Assembly (NCBI RefSeq): GCF_000801105.2
Contig: NC_079512.1
Location: forward strand, 35,915,848 to 35,979,847
Length of the DNA stretch: 64,000 nt
Origin: Raphanus sativus
Taxonomy: Eukaryota; Streptophyta; Magnoliopsida; Brassicales; Brassicaceae
Direction: 5' to 3'
Shown here: positions 23,618 to 36,496 of the stretch, piece after piece
Layout of the letters: each line of letters begins with the position of its first letter
Numbering within the stretch: the first letter of the stretch is position 1
Notes under the pieces: generated by a model
The model's database searches: none
Told to the model about the DNA's origin: nothing
Seen by the model: only the letters and a program-made list of their open reading frames with translations
Position numbers and translations under genes: made by a program

Positions 23618-26114
23618 TTAATGGTGAGGATGACGGCGTTTGGCTCGGCGATATCCAGTGCTTGGTTCTTGCTTATGGCTGTACCTCTTCTTCCCCTTAG
23701 GACTGTTTGATCCGTAAACAAAAAGATTTTAGTTATGAAACTACTTTCCGATGCAAAAGTAGTTAAAAGTTACAAACTAGTCTTGAAAGATGTTCATAGC
23801 TTACTTGGAGACTGCAGAAAGAAATTTGATGATGAATATGAGAGGGAAACCAATCAAAGCTGTGGCCTGTTGGAAGTACAAAAAAGGGCTTTAAATAGTT
23901 TAAAGAGACTTTGAGAAGCTTTATGTAATTGCATTTGCAAAATGGTAGAGAACCACATACCCCAACCCAAGCTAAATCCATGGTAGCAACCGGTTTGGTA
24001 ATCTCATTGTTCTTCAGCATTTCTTGAGCCTTTGGTTTTCAACAGAGTGAGCTTATTAAAGTCTAATAGTGAATTCAAAAACGCTAAACAGGAAACATGG
24101 TCTATACATACCTGCTGGTGGTAGATTTTGGTGGACTCGACCAACTTTTCAAAGCCATGCCTTGCGTTTTTGGTATATGGCTCCAAGACGACTTGTACTT
24201 TCTCCAAGTGTGGTTTCGCTATGGTCATAATCTTGCTTGTGTATGGGGCTGTATGTGTTCTGATTACCTAAGAAAAAAACAAACAATGGTTCCACAATGT
24301 TTCAATGAAATGGCGAAGAGAAGCAGAGTCGAATGATCTAAGATGGAAACATATTAAACCTCAAGATAGTAGCGTGACACATCAAAGCCATGGATGAGAT
24401 GTGGCGTGCAAGCCTGCTTAGACAAAGATAACACCTCGATGGACTTCTCTGTTAAATAGTGAACCTTTGGTTCTAAATAAATGGTTAACGTTACATAAGC
24501 TTCTTTGATGCTTGGAATCCATTTCTGAAAAAAAAAAACAAGAGGAAGGATCTCTCAGATATGAGTATCATCAAGTAAATGAAAAGTAAATAAGTTTAAA
24601 GTAAGGATAAAACTCACTGAGTTCATGGTTTCAATGTGAGGCTCTGACCATTTCCGGACTTGCTGAATTTTCAGGGAAACCTGAAAAAAAAAAGAGTTAA
24701 AGAAGTCTTCTAAGTGGAACTCAAGACATTCAGGGTTGATGAGAATCGAAATAAACCTGTTGAAGAGTGATATGAAGATTTGGGCTAAGATGTTGGTGCC
24801 ATAGAGTCATTAAATATGCCTGCAACTATGAAAAAGGAGCTTTAGAGGAGTAATCACACTAAGATTGTGCCAATGTTATGTGTCTTCTTCACTAACCTGA
24901 GTTTTGGTCGGGTTAAGACGAAGCTTAGACAAGAGCCACTTCACATCAATCTGAGTAAAAAAAGGAAGAGAGAAAGTACATTAATTAAGCTCTCGAATAT
25001 ATAACATTAAAATCTCTAAATGATACTATATCACATCTTACAGTTTCAAGCTTTGAGCTAAGGTCTTCAACTATCTCATCTGCGTTTTCAGCTCGAGCTT
25101 CCACTTGGAGCCTTTTATTTCGTTGCAACTCCACTTCCCGTTTAAGTCTCAGTACCTGTCAATGCAGAGAGCAATCAAAAACAGAAGTTTTAGAATAAAG
25201 GTAAAAATGAGGCCAAAAGGCAATATACATAGACAAAACTAACCTGCTTCTCAAGCTCATAAACCTTTTCTTCTGCTTCACTAGCGTGCTTCACCAGATT
25301 CTCAGACTAAACAAAGCATATTAAACAGCAGACAAAAGCCAAAGTAAATAACTTTGTTAAATAAAATCCAGAGATGAATGAAGATCTCTCACCTGCGAAA
25401 AATCTATGTCACTCTCAAACAAGTAAGATTTCTCCCGGATATATAACTCCAATACTCGAATCTGGTCCTCTTTGCTATGAAGTTCTTGATTCTTTTCCTT
25501 GACGATTGATTCTTTTCAACACACACATACAGACAAAAAGACTCTGAAACTGTTAGCAATCAAATCAAAAGATGAAAAAAATAGTAAAAAAAAAAAAAAA
25601 AAAAAACGTTACGAGTCATTTCCAGAAACATAACGGAAGCTAAAAAGATTATAACGAAACCTACATTTCCCAGAAACCAAACAAAGAGACATAATAATAA
25701 TAATTTCATATGAAACCGTTACTCATTTCTCCAGAACTTCCTAAGCAATGCTGCAACAAATCAAATAAACGTTTTTTTTTTCACATTCCCTACAGATCTT
25801 CAGAAGCAAAAGTTCAGCTAACCCATAGAGAAAATCTAAAAAGACTTAAACTTTGTTAATTACGTAAGACAATGTAGCTACAAAGCTGCAAACTTTCCTG
25901 ACAAAATCTAGAAATGGTGACGGAAGACGAAAAGGGTCCAAGAGATTGTTAACTTACGGAGAGAAGAGACGGTGGATTTGAGTTCTTGGAGCAAACAGTG
26001 TTCACCATGTGCACCACCATTACAGCCATTGTTCTCTGAAGACGTACAAGCTGTTTCCCGGGAAAGGAAGAGCGTAACGAGGAAGAGAAAGAAAAGAGGC
26101 TTAGAAAACGCCAT
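23618..26114 (-). CDS. EMB1353: Coiled-coil protein with C-terminal membrane segment (EMB1353-like)
   Basis: Twelve exons can be joined in frame to 391 aa: 25958-26114, 25393-25511, 25244-25306, 25042-25155, 24897-24950, 24757-24825, 24618-24680, 24360-24524, 24112-24267, 23961-24029, 23805-23866, 23618-23702. The total is 1176 nt and every junction is GT-AG. The protein begins with a signal-peptide-like stretch (KPLFFLFLVTLFL), then a long heptad-type helical region (QELHSKEDQIRVLEL; EEKVYELEKQVLRLKREVEL). A second helical part rich in K, H and aromatics follows. A hydrophobic segment (ATALIGFPLIFIIKFLSAV) and a basic, histidine-rich tail come last. Position matches At4g30090, remembered as EMB1353 (embryo-lethal). 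The molecular role is unknown to me; a secretory-pathway membrane protein with a coiled coil is inference. The head-to-head neighbour is the helicase gene, 1.4 kb away. Confidence 0.8.
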
Positions 26115-27518
26115 TATTGGAGACTCTGCAACAGAGGACTTAGAGCACAGTATCAGAGAGACAGAGAGCGTGATTCGCGAGAGAGAGACTGAGAAAGCGT
26201 GTACCAAGTCAAATTTAAGTAAATGGAGTCTTCCTATCTTTTCTTTAATTACATATCTGTCCATTTACTTTTCATGATTTTCAGATGTTATGCTAATAAT
26301 GACCATGTAAAGGGTGTTATTTGTAAATATGTTTTGCAAACGCCAATTTTGTAAATATTGCAAATTAGCCTTTAGTCTTAGTCTTGAAATCTTCTTAATG
26401 CCAACTAAAACGGAAGGATATAAGTTTTACATGTTAAAGTATCTGTTGTAAATTTGTGATGTTTCATTACTGTCTGCTTTCTTTTTTCATACTAATCATT
26501 TTGAGTAAATATAGATTTTATAATCATGACAATACGTAGTAAATATCATGTTGATTTTTTTGAATATGGAAAGCTATAGAGAAAAGATGAAGTTGCATAA
26601 TCTTTTCATCATATACAATCTTCAAGTTCATTTTGAACTGTATTTTAAAATTCAGTTTTTTTTTCTTACAACAATTTTAAAATTCAGTTTATAAAGTGAA
26701 CTTACATATTTTAATTAAGAAATTACAGCTGGTAAAAGTGTGTTGTGTTACACCACTTTCCATAATTTTGGAAGTGTAAATATTTCAGGATTTATCTCTT
26801 TGTAATTTAACTTTTAGTGTGATTTAAACAGATATAAAGATAAATAAGAAAGAAAACTCACCTTTCTTTTTTGCATTTATTTCATAACTTACTATGAAAT
26901 ACCAAAATACTGTTTACCAAAAAAGATAATACCAAAAAATACAGTTTTATTTTCTGTTCAAATATATGCTTTCCACATGATTCTAAAGCGTTACTTACGC
27001 AAGTGCTTTTGCAGGTATTGGTTTAAGCCTTAAGGAAAAGAATCTTTGTCCAAGATCACCCAATCACTGGCCACCATGTTTTTGTATATTTAGGCTTTTT
27101 CTTTTCACTAGTTTGCTTATCAAGGCTTGGCCCAGAACTCTGAAATCAAGGTGTAGCCCAAAACTTTGACAAATTTAATCTGACGCAATAATAATAAGCG
27201 AATGAATCTGAGTTCCGCCTCTCTCTCTCTCGCCTATAAAAGTAGAAGACAACACAGATTGTTTCCGCCTCGCTTATCACACCTCTCTCACACTTTTATT
27301 TCCGTTAGCTCGTTCTAGGCCTTCGGATTGTTTCTCAAAGTCTTGATCCAACGGTCGTGATCTAATTTTGATAGAAACAGTCTTGTCGTGTCTTAATCAC
27401 CGGATCCTTCTGTTACTCTTTTTTTTTTTGTCAACTCCTTCTGTTACTCTTTTAATTTCGAAATCGACGACGAAGACGAGACTCCCGATTCGAAATAGAA
27501 AGAAAGAAAGAAAGTAAG
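26115..27518. other. Intergenic between divergent genes
   Basis: No coding sequence seen. TATAAA at 27235-27240 preceded by a CT repeat is the likely core promoter of the helicase gene, giving a leader of about 250 nt with a short direct repeat (CCTTCTGTTACTCTT near 27407 and 27438). AT-rich elsewhere. Confidence 0.6.
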
Positions 27519-30492
27519 ATGAAAGAGAAAGAGACGATGCTGGGAAAGAAACGCAAGATGCAGACTATGTTTCTCAACCCGGAAGATGTCAAGCAAGCTC
27601 GTCCTATGACTGGTTATTCGTCAAATAGACAAGTCTCCTCCTCCTCCTTGTCCACTCAAAATTCAAACAAGTCATTAACAAATACTACTACTACCCAATA
27701 CCAAGATACCTCTGTGGAGCGTCTTATAAGAGAGGTGACCAGCGACAAGTTCTGGCATCATCCAGGTTTGTCCTTATCTGTGTTTTGATTCCTCCTCCTA
27801 CATTTTCTCTCCTTGTCTTTTTTTACCCATTTGTGTAATTTGACTTTTTTTTAGCATACAACTTTTTCTTTTATGTTTAGAGGATACGGAACTCCAGTGT
27901 GTTCCTGAGCGGTTTGAATCCCCGGATGAGTATGTTAGAGTGTTCGAGCCTTTACTTTTTGAGGAGTGCCGTGCACAACTTTATAGTTCATTGCAAGAAT
28001 CGTCGCTTGCAACCACCCAGTTTCTTTTTTATATTCCAGCAAGATTGATGATAATCATATTCTACGGAAGTTAAAGCCTAAAGAGATCTGGCATCTAACA
28101 GTGCTTGGTTCGCTTGCAACCACCCAGAGGGAATATGTTGCTTTGCATGCGTTTGGTCAGCTTAACCCACAGGTTGGTTTTGTTTCCTCTTAACAAAGAT
28201 GCTTTCGGTTACGCTGAGCTGTTCAATATGTCTTTCAGATGCAAAACGCAATTCTCAGGCCCAGCCCAGAGCAGTTTCCTAACTACGGAGAGCAAACTCC
28301 TGCAGTGCCTGATTGTTTTACTCCTAGCTTCGTTGGCCATTTGCATAGAAGCTTTAATGCTCCACAGTTGGCAGCAATCCACTGGGCTGCAATGCACACT
28401 GCAGCTGGTACTAGCAGTGGGGCGAAGAGGCAAGACCCATGGCCATTTACTCTTGTCCAGGGACCTCCTGGAACAGGCAAGACACACACAGTATGCGGAA
28501 TGTTGAATGTTATCCATTTGGTTCAGTATCAGCAGTATTACACTTCCTTGCTGAAGAAATTGGCTCCTGAAAGTTATAGTAAACAAGTTAATGAGAGAAG
28601 TTCAGATAATATCGTGTCGGGGTCTATTGACGAAGTCCTACGAAACATGGACCAGAATTTATTTCGTACTCTGCCGAAACTGTGTGCTAAACCTAGGATG
28701 CTTGTTTGTGCTCCTTCAAATGCTGCGACTGATGAACTTCTCTCACGGGTTCTTGATCGTGGTTTTATTGATGGGGAAATGAGGCTTTATTGACCTGACG
28801 TGGCTCGGGTAGGTGTTGATACTCAAACTAGAGCTGCTCAAGCGGTTTCTGTGGAGAGAAGAAGTGATCAGCTGTTAGCCAAGTCCCGTGATGAAATCCT
28901 GGGACACATGCACAACCTCAGATTACGAGAAGCTCAGCTCTCTCGAGATATTGCCGGACTTAAAAGGGAACTTACTGCTGCAGCCTTTGCTACTCGTTCT
29001 CAGGGATCAGTTGGCGTTGACCCTGATGTTCTTATGGTTAGAGACCAGACCAGAGATGCATTGTTACAGCGCCTTTCTGCTGTGGTCGAAGCGAGAGATA
29101 AAGATCTTGTTGAGATGTCGCGGCTTCTCATTGTTGAGGGAAAGTTTCGGGCAGGTAGTAGTTTTAGTCTTGAAGAAGCTCGCGCAAGTCTGGAGGCGAG
29201 TTTCGCGAACGAGGCTGAAATTGTTTTTACAACCGTATCAAGCAGTGGTCGTAAACTGTTTTCTCATCTTACACATGGCTTCGATATGGTGGTCATCGAC
29301 GAGGCTGCCCAGGCTAGTGAGGTTGGAGTTCTTCCTCCCCTTGCTCTTGGTGCCGCTCGATGTGTACTTGTTGGTGATCCTCAACAGCTTCCTGCTACGG
29401 TTATTAGCAAAGCTGCTGGAACTCTTTCATACAGCAGAAGTCTCTTTGAAAGGTTTCAGCTAGCAGGTTGTCCAACTTTGATGTTAACTGTTCAGTATAG
29501 GATGCATTCTCAGATACGCGATTTTCCTTCAAGATATTTCTACCAAGGACGCCTCACGGACAGTGAAAGCGTTACCACGGCTCCTGATGAGATTTACTAC
29601 AGGGATCATGTTCTCAAGCCTTACCTTTTCTTTGATATTAGCCATGGACGGGAATCCCATAGAGGTGGATCGGTGTCTTATGAGAACATTGACGAAGCTC
29701 GCTTCTGTGTCGGGCTGTACATGCATCTTCAGAGAGCTCTGAAGTCACTGGAGGGGGGTAAAGTCTCTGTTGGGGTAATAACTCCATATAAGCTGCAGCT
29801 GAAATGCCTGAAAATGGAGTTTGGAAATGCTTTGGGCCAAGATGAGCTGAAAGAGATTTATATCAATACTGTAGACGCGTTTCAGGGTCAAGAGCGTGAT
29901 GTCATAATCATGTCATGTGTGCGTGCTTCCAGTCACGGGGTTGGGTTTGTTGCTGATATCCGGCGGATGAATGTTGCCCTCACACGTGCCAAAAGGGCTC
30001 TATGGGTATATGATGTCGCTTGATGCACACACAAGTATCTTATTTGTTTGATAAATATTTCTGGATTCTGATACATGTTTTTTCTTGAAACAGGTGATGG
30101 GAAATGCATCTGCTCTGATGAAATGTGAGGACTGGGCAGCACTGATCACGGACGCTCGAGCAAGGAACTGTTTTGTGGAGATGGAGTCTCTTCCCAAGGA
30201 TTTCCCGGTACCAAAGGTACCTAGCTTTATGACAAAAGCGCCTAATCCTAGAGGTTTCAGAACAGGTGGACCAAGAACCAGGTCCATCGATATGCACAGT
30301 GAACCTAGACCAGGGACACCATCAGAAGACAAAGAGAAGCTTAGCACAACAACATATTCGAGAAATCGAAAGTTCCTAAGGGAGGATTCAGTTGATGATT
30401 CTGGTCAGTCTGGGGATAGATATGGAGATGGTTGGCAACATGGGATACAGAGGAGGCAATGTTTTGGACGGCCTTTCGGTAGAAGAGACTAA
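27519..30492 (+). pseudogene. SF1 (UPF1/SEN1-like) helicase gene, disrupted
   Basis: The remains match an Arabidopsis SF1 helicase (At4g30100; paralogue At2g19120). Recognisable exons: 27519-27765, 27881-28002, 28040-28172, 28239-30005 and 30094-30492. Helicase motifs survive: Walker A GPPGTGKTH, motif II VVIDEAAQASE, motif III GDPQQLPATV, and later TVDAFQGQERDVIIMS and RRMNVALTRAKRALW. Two lesions break the frame. First, roughly 100 codons between RAQLYSS (near 27995) and KIDDNHILRK (28041) are gone together with at least one intron donor; only a 19-nt pyrimidine tract and its AG remain, and the bridge is an 18-nt copy of downstream exon. Reading through or skipping exon 2 both end in TAA near 28073. 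Second, TGA at 28791 replaces the CGA expected in GEMRLY-R-PDVARVG. Re-initiation could at best yield the C-terminal 400 residues. Family members resolve RNA or R-loops in the nucleus. Confidence 0.85.
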
Positions 30493-30574
30493 TTTCCAAA
30501 ATCAAACTGCTCTGACTGGAAGAGCTAGCTACTGTGCTATTAATTTTAGGATTCAGAGTGTCCAAAGACCCCTT

Positions 30575-30832
30575 AACTCCTACAGTGCCCGATTGTTTTT
30601 TACGCGGAGCTTCGTTGGTTATTTGTATAGATGCTTTAATGCTCCAAAGTTGGCAGCAATCAACTGGGCTGCAATGCACACACTGCAGCTGGTACTAGCA
30701 GTGAGGCGAAGAGGCAAGATCCATGGCCATTTACTTTTGTCCAGGGCTCTCCTGGAACAGACAAGATACACAGAGTATGGGGAATGCTTAATGTTATCCA
30801 TTTGGTTCAGTAACATCAGCATTATTACAGCC
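30575..30832 (+). pseudogene. Decayed duplicate of the helicase P-loop exon
   Basis: The segment aligns with 28295-28546 of the helicase gene, from the codons for TVPDCF to HLVQ. It has many substitutions and small indels. Walker A reads GSPGTDKIH in place of GPPGTGKTH, and an extra AC in CACACACTGC shifts the frame. Near-identical leader words (CTGGAAGAGCTA...CTTAATTTAG) occur on both sides, at about 30517 and 30859, so the exon fragment lies between duplicated 3' flanks. Confidence 0.8.
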
Positions 30833-30883
30833 CAACTGCTCTGAACGTCCCTCTCTGGAAGAGCTACTTTGCTCTTAATTTAG

Positions 30884-31312
30884 ATCACTTAAGAGCTCAG
30901 TGTGTTAGTGTTTTGTACATATGAATTTTCATGTCTTGTGCTGGAATTATGAAACTGTTTTTTTTTTCTTCATTATATTTGTTTCTTATTTAGACGTCTT
31001 TTCCTTTATAATATGTCATATCAATGAAGAAAATCATATAATCTTTAAAATGTCAGTTATGCTCTCTCTTTATCAGATTCTTCAATTTGGCGGGAGAGCC
31101 AAAGAAAATGTGTGAACACTTTTGACTTAAGATATGTTTTAACTATTTGATAACAGAAGAAGAAGATTGATTAAGGTAAGCGAAAATGATTTATTCACAT
31201 TTTCCTTGATGGTTACTCCGTCAATATAATACATCATCCTTGCTGATGCTTGCAACATGAAAAGCTTACAAATGTGAGCGAGAAGCTAAAGATGTTCACT
31301 CACGATCTTTTT
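30884..31312. other. Intergenic between convergent genes
   Basis: No gene is visible. The right part is presumably the 3' UTR of HMA2. Confidence 0.6.
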
Positions 31313-34300
31313 TCACGCATGGTGGTGACTTTGACAGTGACTGTGGCTCCTCTCTCTGCTGCTACAGTTAGACTCCTCCGTTTTCACCTCACAACATGTT
31401 TCTTCGTTGTTACCTTTCTTTGAACTTTCACAGCAGCTCGACTCACGATGCCCCTCGCTCTTCACTTTCAAGCTAGCAGCTACTACAGGATCAGCAGCAG
31501 GCCTTGAGCAGCAACCTTTGACCGACACTTTCACCTCCTCCTCTATATTGACTTCTTGTACTATTGAGCCAGTTCCACAACAACCCGACTTGCAATCACC
31601 ATCACCAACAATGTCCAGCCTTATCTCCTCCAAGTCACCAGCCTTGTTGTGACAGCTTTGTTTCACCTCTTGTTGCTGAATCTTGTCACCACAACACCCT
31701 GATTCACAGCTCTTTCTCACAATCACTACACTCTCTTTCTGTTTCTTGTCACAACAACCTGTAGAGTGACCATGTCCCGAACTAGTTCTATCTAGTTTCA
31801 TCACTTCCTCTTGCTTCTTCTTTCCACAACAGCCTGACTTGCAATGCTTCGGTAACAAACCTGCTTCCATGTCTCCAGCAACATCACCTCTCTCCACCTC
31901 CAAGACAGAAGGAGCATAACCCCTATGACATTTCTCTCCAGGAACGTGCCTATCCCGAAGCAACAACATGCTATTGAGTATCACAAGCAAACAAGTCCCC
32001 ACATCCGCAAGCACAGCCGCCCAAATCAGAGGATGACCAGCAAAAGCCAAAGCAAGAATCGCTCCTTTCATAGAGATGGACAAGACCACATTCTCCACCA
32101 CTTTTCTTTTAGCTCTGCGTGCAAGCCTTATCGCTTGCGGTATCCTCCTGATGTCATTAGACATCAAGATTATATGACCGGTCTCCGTTGCAAGCGCAGA
32201 GCCGGAAACACCCATCGAGATACCAATATCAGCTGTTGCCAAAGCTGGTGCATCATTCAAACCGTCTCCTACCATAGCCGTTGGACCTCCTCTCTTAAAC
32301 TCTTTGATGATTTGGGACTTTCCTTCTGGAAGAAGCTCCGCATGTACGACATCCATAACATTCCCTAGCTGTTCTTGAGCATGCATTGCTGCAGCTTGGT
32401 TATCTCCGGTTAGCATTGCTGTTTTAATTCCCATAGATTTGAGTTCTTTCATCGCTTGAGCTACACCTGATCTACAAGCATCTGAGAGATTGAATACTCC
32501 AGCTAGTGTCTCTCCAACATAGACATAACCAACAGTTTTTCCTCCTTTGGTATCAACATCTATATCTGGAACTGTGTACACAAACCAAAGCACAGAACCA
32601 TTAGCAAGTAAAAAACCCAAAAATGTTGCATTCATTTTGATATGCACCTGATGAAGAACAGCCAGCTCTTGAAGCAATCCTTTTGTTCCCAATGTAGACT
32701 TCTTTGCCATCAATCTTGCCGTGAATGCCTTCTCCTGGAAAGTTTTGGTAGTCCTCAACAGCTTCAGGCTTAGGTTCAACTGAGACAGATTTTGCATAGT
32801 CCACAAGTGCAGCAGCCATTGGATGGCTTGACTTGCTCTCCACGCTTGATACCCTAAGAAAAGTCATATTCCAAAGCTCAGAAAAAAGTTCTCACTGAAG
32901 TGGTTGAGAGATCATAATCAGATGGTTTCTCACCAGTAAAGCAAGCTGTGCAGGCTTATATCTCTGGAGAGTGACTTGAAATCCATGACGATGAACTCGC
33001 CTCTAGTTATGGTCCCGGTTTTGTCAAAAGCAACGGTTTTGATCTTGGCTAAGGTCTCAAGATAATCAGCTCCTTTGATCAGAAGTCCTGACGTGGCTGC
33101 CTTTGTGAGCGCACAGAAAGTAGCTACTGGTGTTGAGAGAATAAGCCCACAGGGACAAGCACTTACTAACACAACTAGTGCTAAATGAAGCCAATGTTTC
33201 ATGTTGTGAACCTTCATTACGAATGGGATAACCACAAAACAGAGCGATATGAGGATGATGGCTGCATTCAAGGCAAGAGAATATGAGTTCTCAATCAAGA
33301 ACGTGTAGTTATAAAAAAAACAGTGACTGATTCGCTTACTAACCTGGAGTATAGTACTTAGAACATTCGTCTATGAATCTCTGAGTTTCTGTTTTGCTGT
33401 TCTGAGCTTCTTCCACCAGCTTTGCCATCTTGGCAACCACGCAATCCTCAGCTAGAGCAGTTGTTTTCACAGTTATGTAACCATTTAGATTAATGGTTCC
33501 AGCCCAGACAGTTGAATCTCTCAGTTTAGGCACTGGGAAGGCTTCTCCTGTCAAGGTTTTCTCATCAACCTCACAGTTTCCATCCGCAACAACTCCATCA
33601 ATAGGTATAGTTTCACCAGCTTTGACAGCTATTACAGTGTTGATCTTGAGCTCATCCACTTCAACTTCTTCTCCAGTCTCTGCTATCACTGCCTTCTGTG
33701 GAGCTAAACTCATCAGAGACTGCATCACCGCGCTTGCCTGAAATTTTATTTACAGTAAAACCAATGCTTGAATCAATCAATCACTGTACATTTGGAAACT
33801 TGCATGCCAAGAAAAAGGTAAATAGTGGAAGCAAAAACCTTATAGCTAGCTCTAGATTGGAGCCATTCAGCGATTGTGAATAAGAAAACAACTGCTGCAG
33901 CTTCTGTGTAATCTCGCATACCGAGTGTTGCTCCCACTGTTTGAAACAATGCAAGAGTATTAGCTTTGAGTTCACAAGAACTGAGCTTAAGTTTAGATTT
34001 TGAGTAATTATTTGATATTTTTTTCTCAACATCTTACCTACAAGATTTGATATAGAAGAAAGTATTTGTTTTGAAATTTTAATTGTTGAGAAAAAAGTTG
34101 CAAGAAAGCAGCTTTTTTTTCTTTTTCATGTGGTCTCAAAGTAAGCATTAAAAGGCCAACCGCAAAGGAAAAGAAGCACAAAACTACATAACAAAATTGC
34201 TTTATGTTGACCATTATATTCTAAATTGACCCATCACAATGTTATATTGACACATACTTGTATATCTACCATCTACTATACCATTTTTTAATATTCACCG

Positions 34301-35101
34301 ATATAATTTTTGTCTTTCTTATATGTGAAATCATAGTCCCTGAAGCAATTACCGGTTATTACAACAAGAATGTTGATGTCGACTCTAGCCCTTGCAATGG
34401 ATGCTACAGATTTAGCCAGTATAGGATAAATTCCGGCCGCAACAGCTGCGACGGCAAGCCAACGGAACGGAGAGTAAACATATTTGAAGAATGAAAGGGC
34501 GAGAAATACGCCGGAAACCACCGCAAATGGACTTGGCCATTTGTTTTTAAAATTGGTTTCTCCGGTTACCCTCACATTTGCTTCTAACCTCGCTTGGTTA
34601 AGTGCCTTAACTGCAACCATGCACAATAATTATTCAATAAAAGTTTAATACATTATTAATATGTGCTAAATATATTGCATTGTCTTTCTAATTTAATGGA
34701 AAGATATAAAAGGAAAAGATTTAATAAACGTAAGTCATGTGAATGATGCGTTACGCAATATGCTCACAAATATGACGTTCACAACGCGAAAACCCGATTA
34801 TTTTCGCTTTATTTGAGTGGGACATTTATTAAAGTATGATACAGAGAAAAAGTATATGTTATAAAAATTTAAATACGAGAAATATGTTTTTTTGTGTGAA
34901 AGCTTTACCAATGTGGAACTGTGAGATGATGAGGCTATCATGGACGACGATGACGGTCCTTGACGGCACGATGACGGAATATTCCTTGATACCGTCGAGA
35001 GAACTGAGGATATTCTCAATCAGAGGAACCTCCGATGTACAGCAGATTCCAAGAACATCAAAGTAACTCTTCGTCATCTTCTTCTCGTTCTTCATCGCCA
35101 T
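31313..35101 (-). CDS. HMA2: Heavy-metal P1B-type ATPase HMA2 (Zn/Cd export)
   Basis: Seven exons (34909-35101, 34353-34610, 33839-33936, 33344-33737, 32934-33261, 32648-32853, 31313-32571) sum to 2736 nt, or 911 aa, with every junction GT-AG and in frame. The product pumps Zn2+ and Cd2+ out of the cytosol; in Arabidopsis HMA2 sits in the plasma membrane and works with HMA4 in xylem loading. Seen here: the N-terminal metal site GICCTSE (C20, C21), the actuator loop [10 protein letters not shown], the transmembrane metal site SACPCGL, phosphorylation motif [11 protein letters not shown], the class signature SHPMAA, and hinge [12 protein letters not shown] cytosolic tail of about 230 residues has seven CC pairs (SGCCGKK, TGCCDKK, SGCCGDK and others) and ends histidine-rich. 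The long tail separates it from HMA3, which has a short one. It is shorter than Arabidopsis HMA2 (951 aa), mainly in the tail. The ATG at 35101 is the first in frame; Met at residues 3 or 9 could also serve. Confidence 0.93.
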
Positions 35102-35689
35102 TTTTTATGTGTAAGCAAAAAAAAAACTGTGGAAGAAAACAAAAGATTATGAAAATATTAGCAGTGGTTTATGTTTATTTGCTGAAATAGATTTCGTAGC
35201 AGGTGATATAACAGAGAAGCAAGAATGTTTTGGGGAATGCACGTAACGTGTTTTAAGAGAAGAAGACGGGTGATAACGTTGTCTTTAGGTTCACTCTACA
35301 CTTGGCGGAAACAAAGGAAACAAATTTTTGGGGAATGAGTTTTTGGGTTGTCATTTATCAAAATATTCAAAACTAAGGAAAAATAATTTGGTAACAAAAT
35401 ATTCATCTTTGGTATATCATAAAGACTAATCACAAACTTATAAAAAAAATAGATGAAGAAAGAGTCACGAAAACAATGGAGAGAAAAAGGAGAAGAGCGT
35501 TTCGAAATTCGTCATGAAATATATGTGAAGCAGACAGGAGAAGAATAATACCGGAGATGGAGACAGAGCTAGTAGAGAGGGACAGAGAACAATAATCGGA
35601 CCGGTTTATTTCGGTTTGTTTCGATTTATATACTTTGATGTAGAGATGATGATGATTTGAGGGTGAAAGAAGATGTAAGTGGCGGTTGG

Positions 35690-35697
35690 TTTATATA
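35690..35697 (-). promoter_or_regulatory. Candidate TATA box of HMA2
   Basis: TATATAAA on the minus strand, about 590 bp before the ATG. The long leader implied may include an intron; I cannot fix its ends. Confidence 0.4.
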
Positions 35698-36496
35698 GGC
35701 AAATGTGTTAAAGTGGGATTTAAAGATCATTGGTGGGTTTAGGTAACTTCTTTATCCTAATAATATGCTTGCCAAATCATTTTCTGTGTGTGTAAAGAAT
35801 CATCAAATTTATTACCCTAATAATGTAAATTCCATAGTAATGTCAGTGTTAGGCTGCTGCTTCTGATTCCTATTCTCTCAAATCACAAATGTTCCAATTT
35901 AATTTTTAAATTTCATTATACTTTTTTTGATGTATAGTAGAAAAGTAAAATTCGATTTTATTCCTGAAACAAAAATATTGTTGGAGATTTGTACCTTTGA
36001 TTTATGGTAAAACATTTAAGGATTTTTACTAGTAGTGCCTTATCTTTTTCCCAAAAAACTAACAATAATTTTTATTTGACATTTTTTGGCAGTAGTAAAA
36101 TAGTATGCAACTTGTTGACTGTATATTAAGTTAATATTTATGTTTCACCTGACCACATCGACTGTAAATTTCAACTAAACTATTTCACTAATAGTCAAAC
36201 AAGCCTACAAAATCATTATATAACTTTCAAAAATACAATAAATTATTGCATAAATGAAATATTGCTATTTTTAATATATTTATAATGATTTTTATAGCCT
36301 ACTCGCTAATATAAACATACCAATATTTAGTTACGTCGTTTTTAGATGTACTACAAGATTTTCTATATAAAATATTTAAAATATACGTAAGTTGACTTTA
36401 ATTAAACACTTGAGATTGAAGAATTGTTTTGAGTTGAAAAACAGGGATAGAAGAGAATACGTAATCTAGTCATACGTTTTACGATATGCCTATCAT
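35698..36496. other. HMA2 upstream region
   Basis: AT-rich sequence; no gene or repeat with clear ends recognised. Confidence 0.6.
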
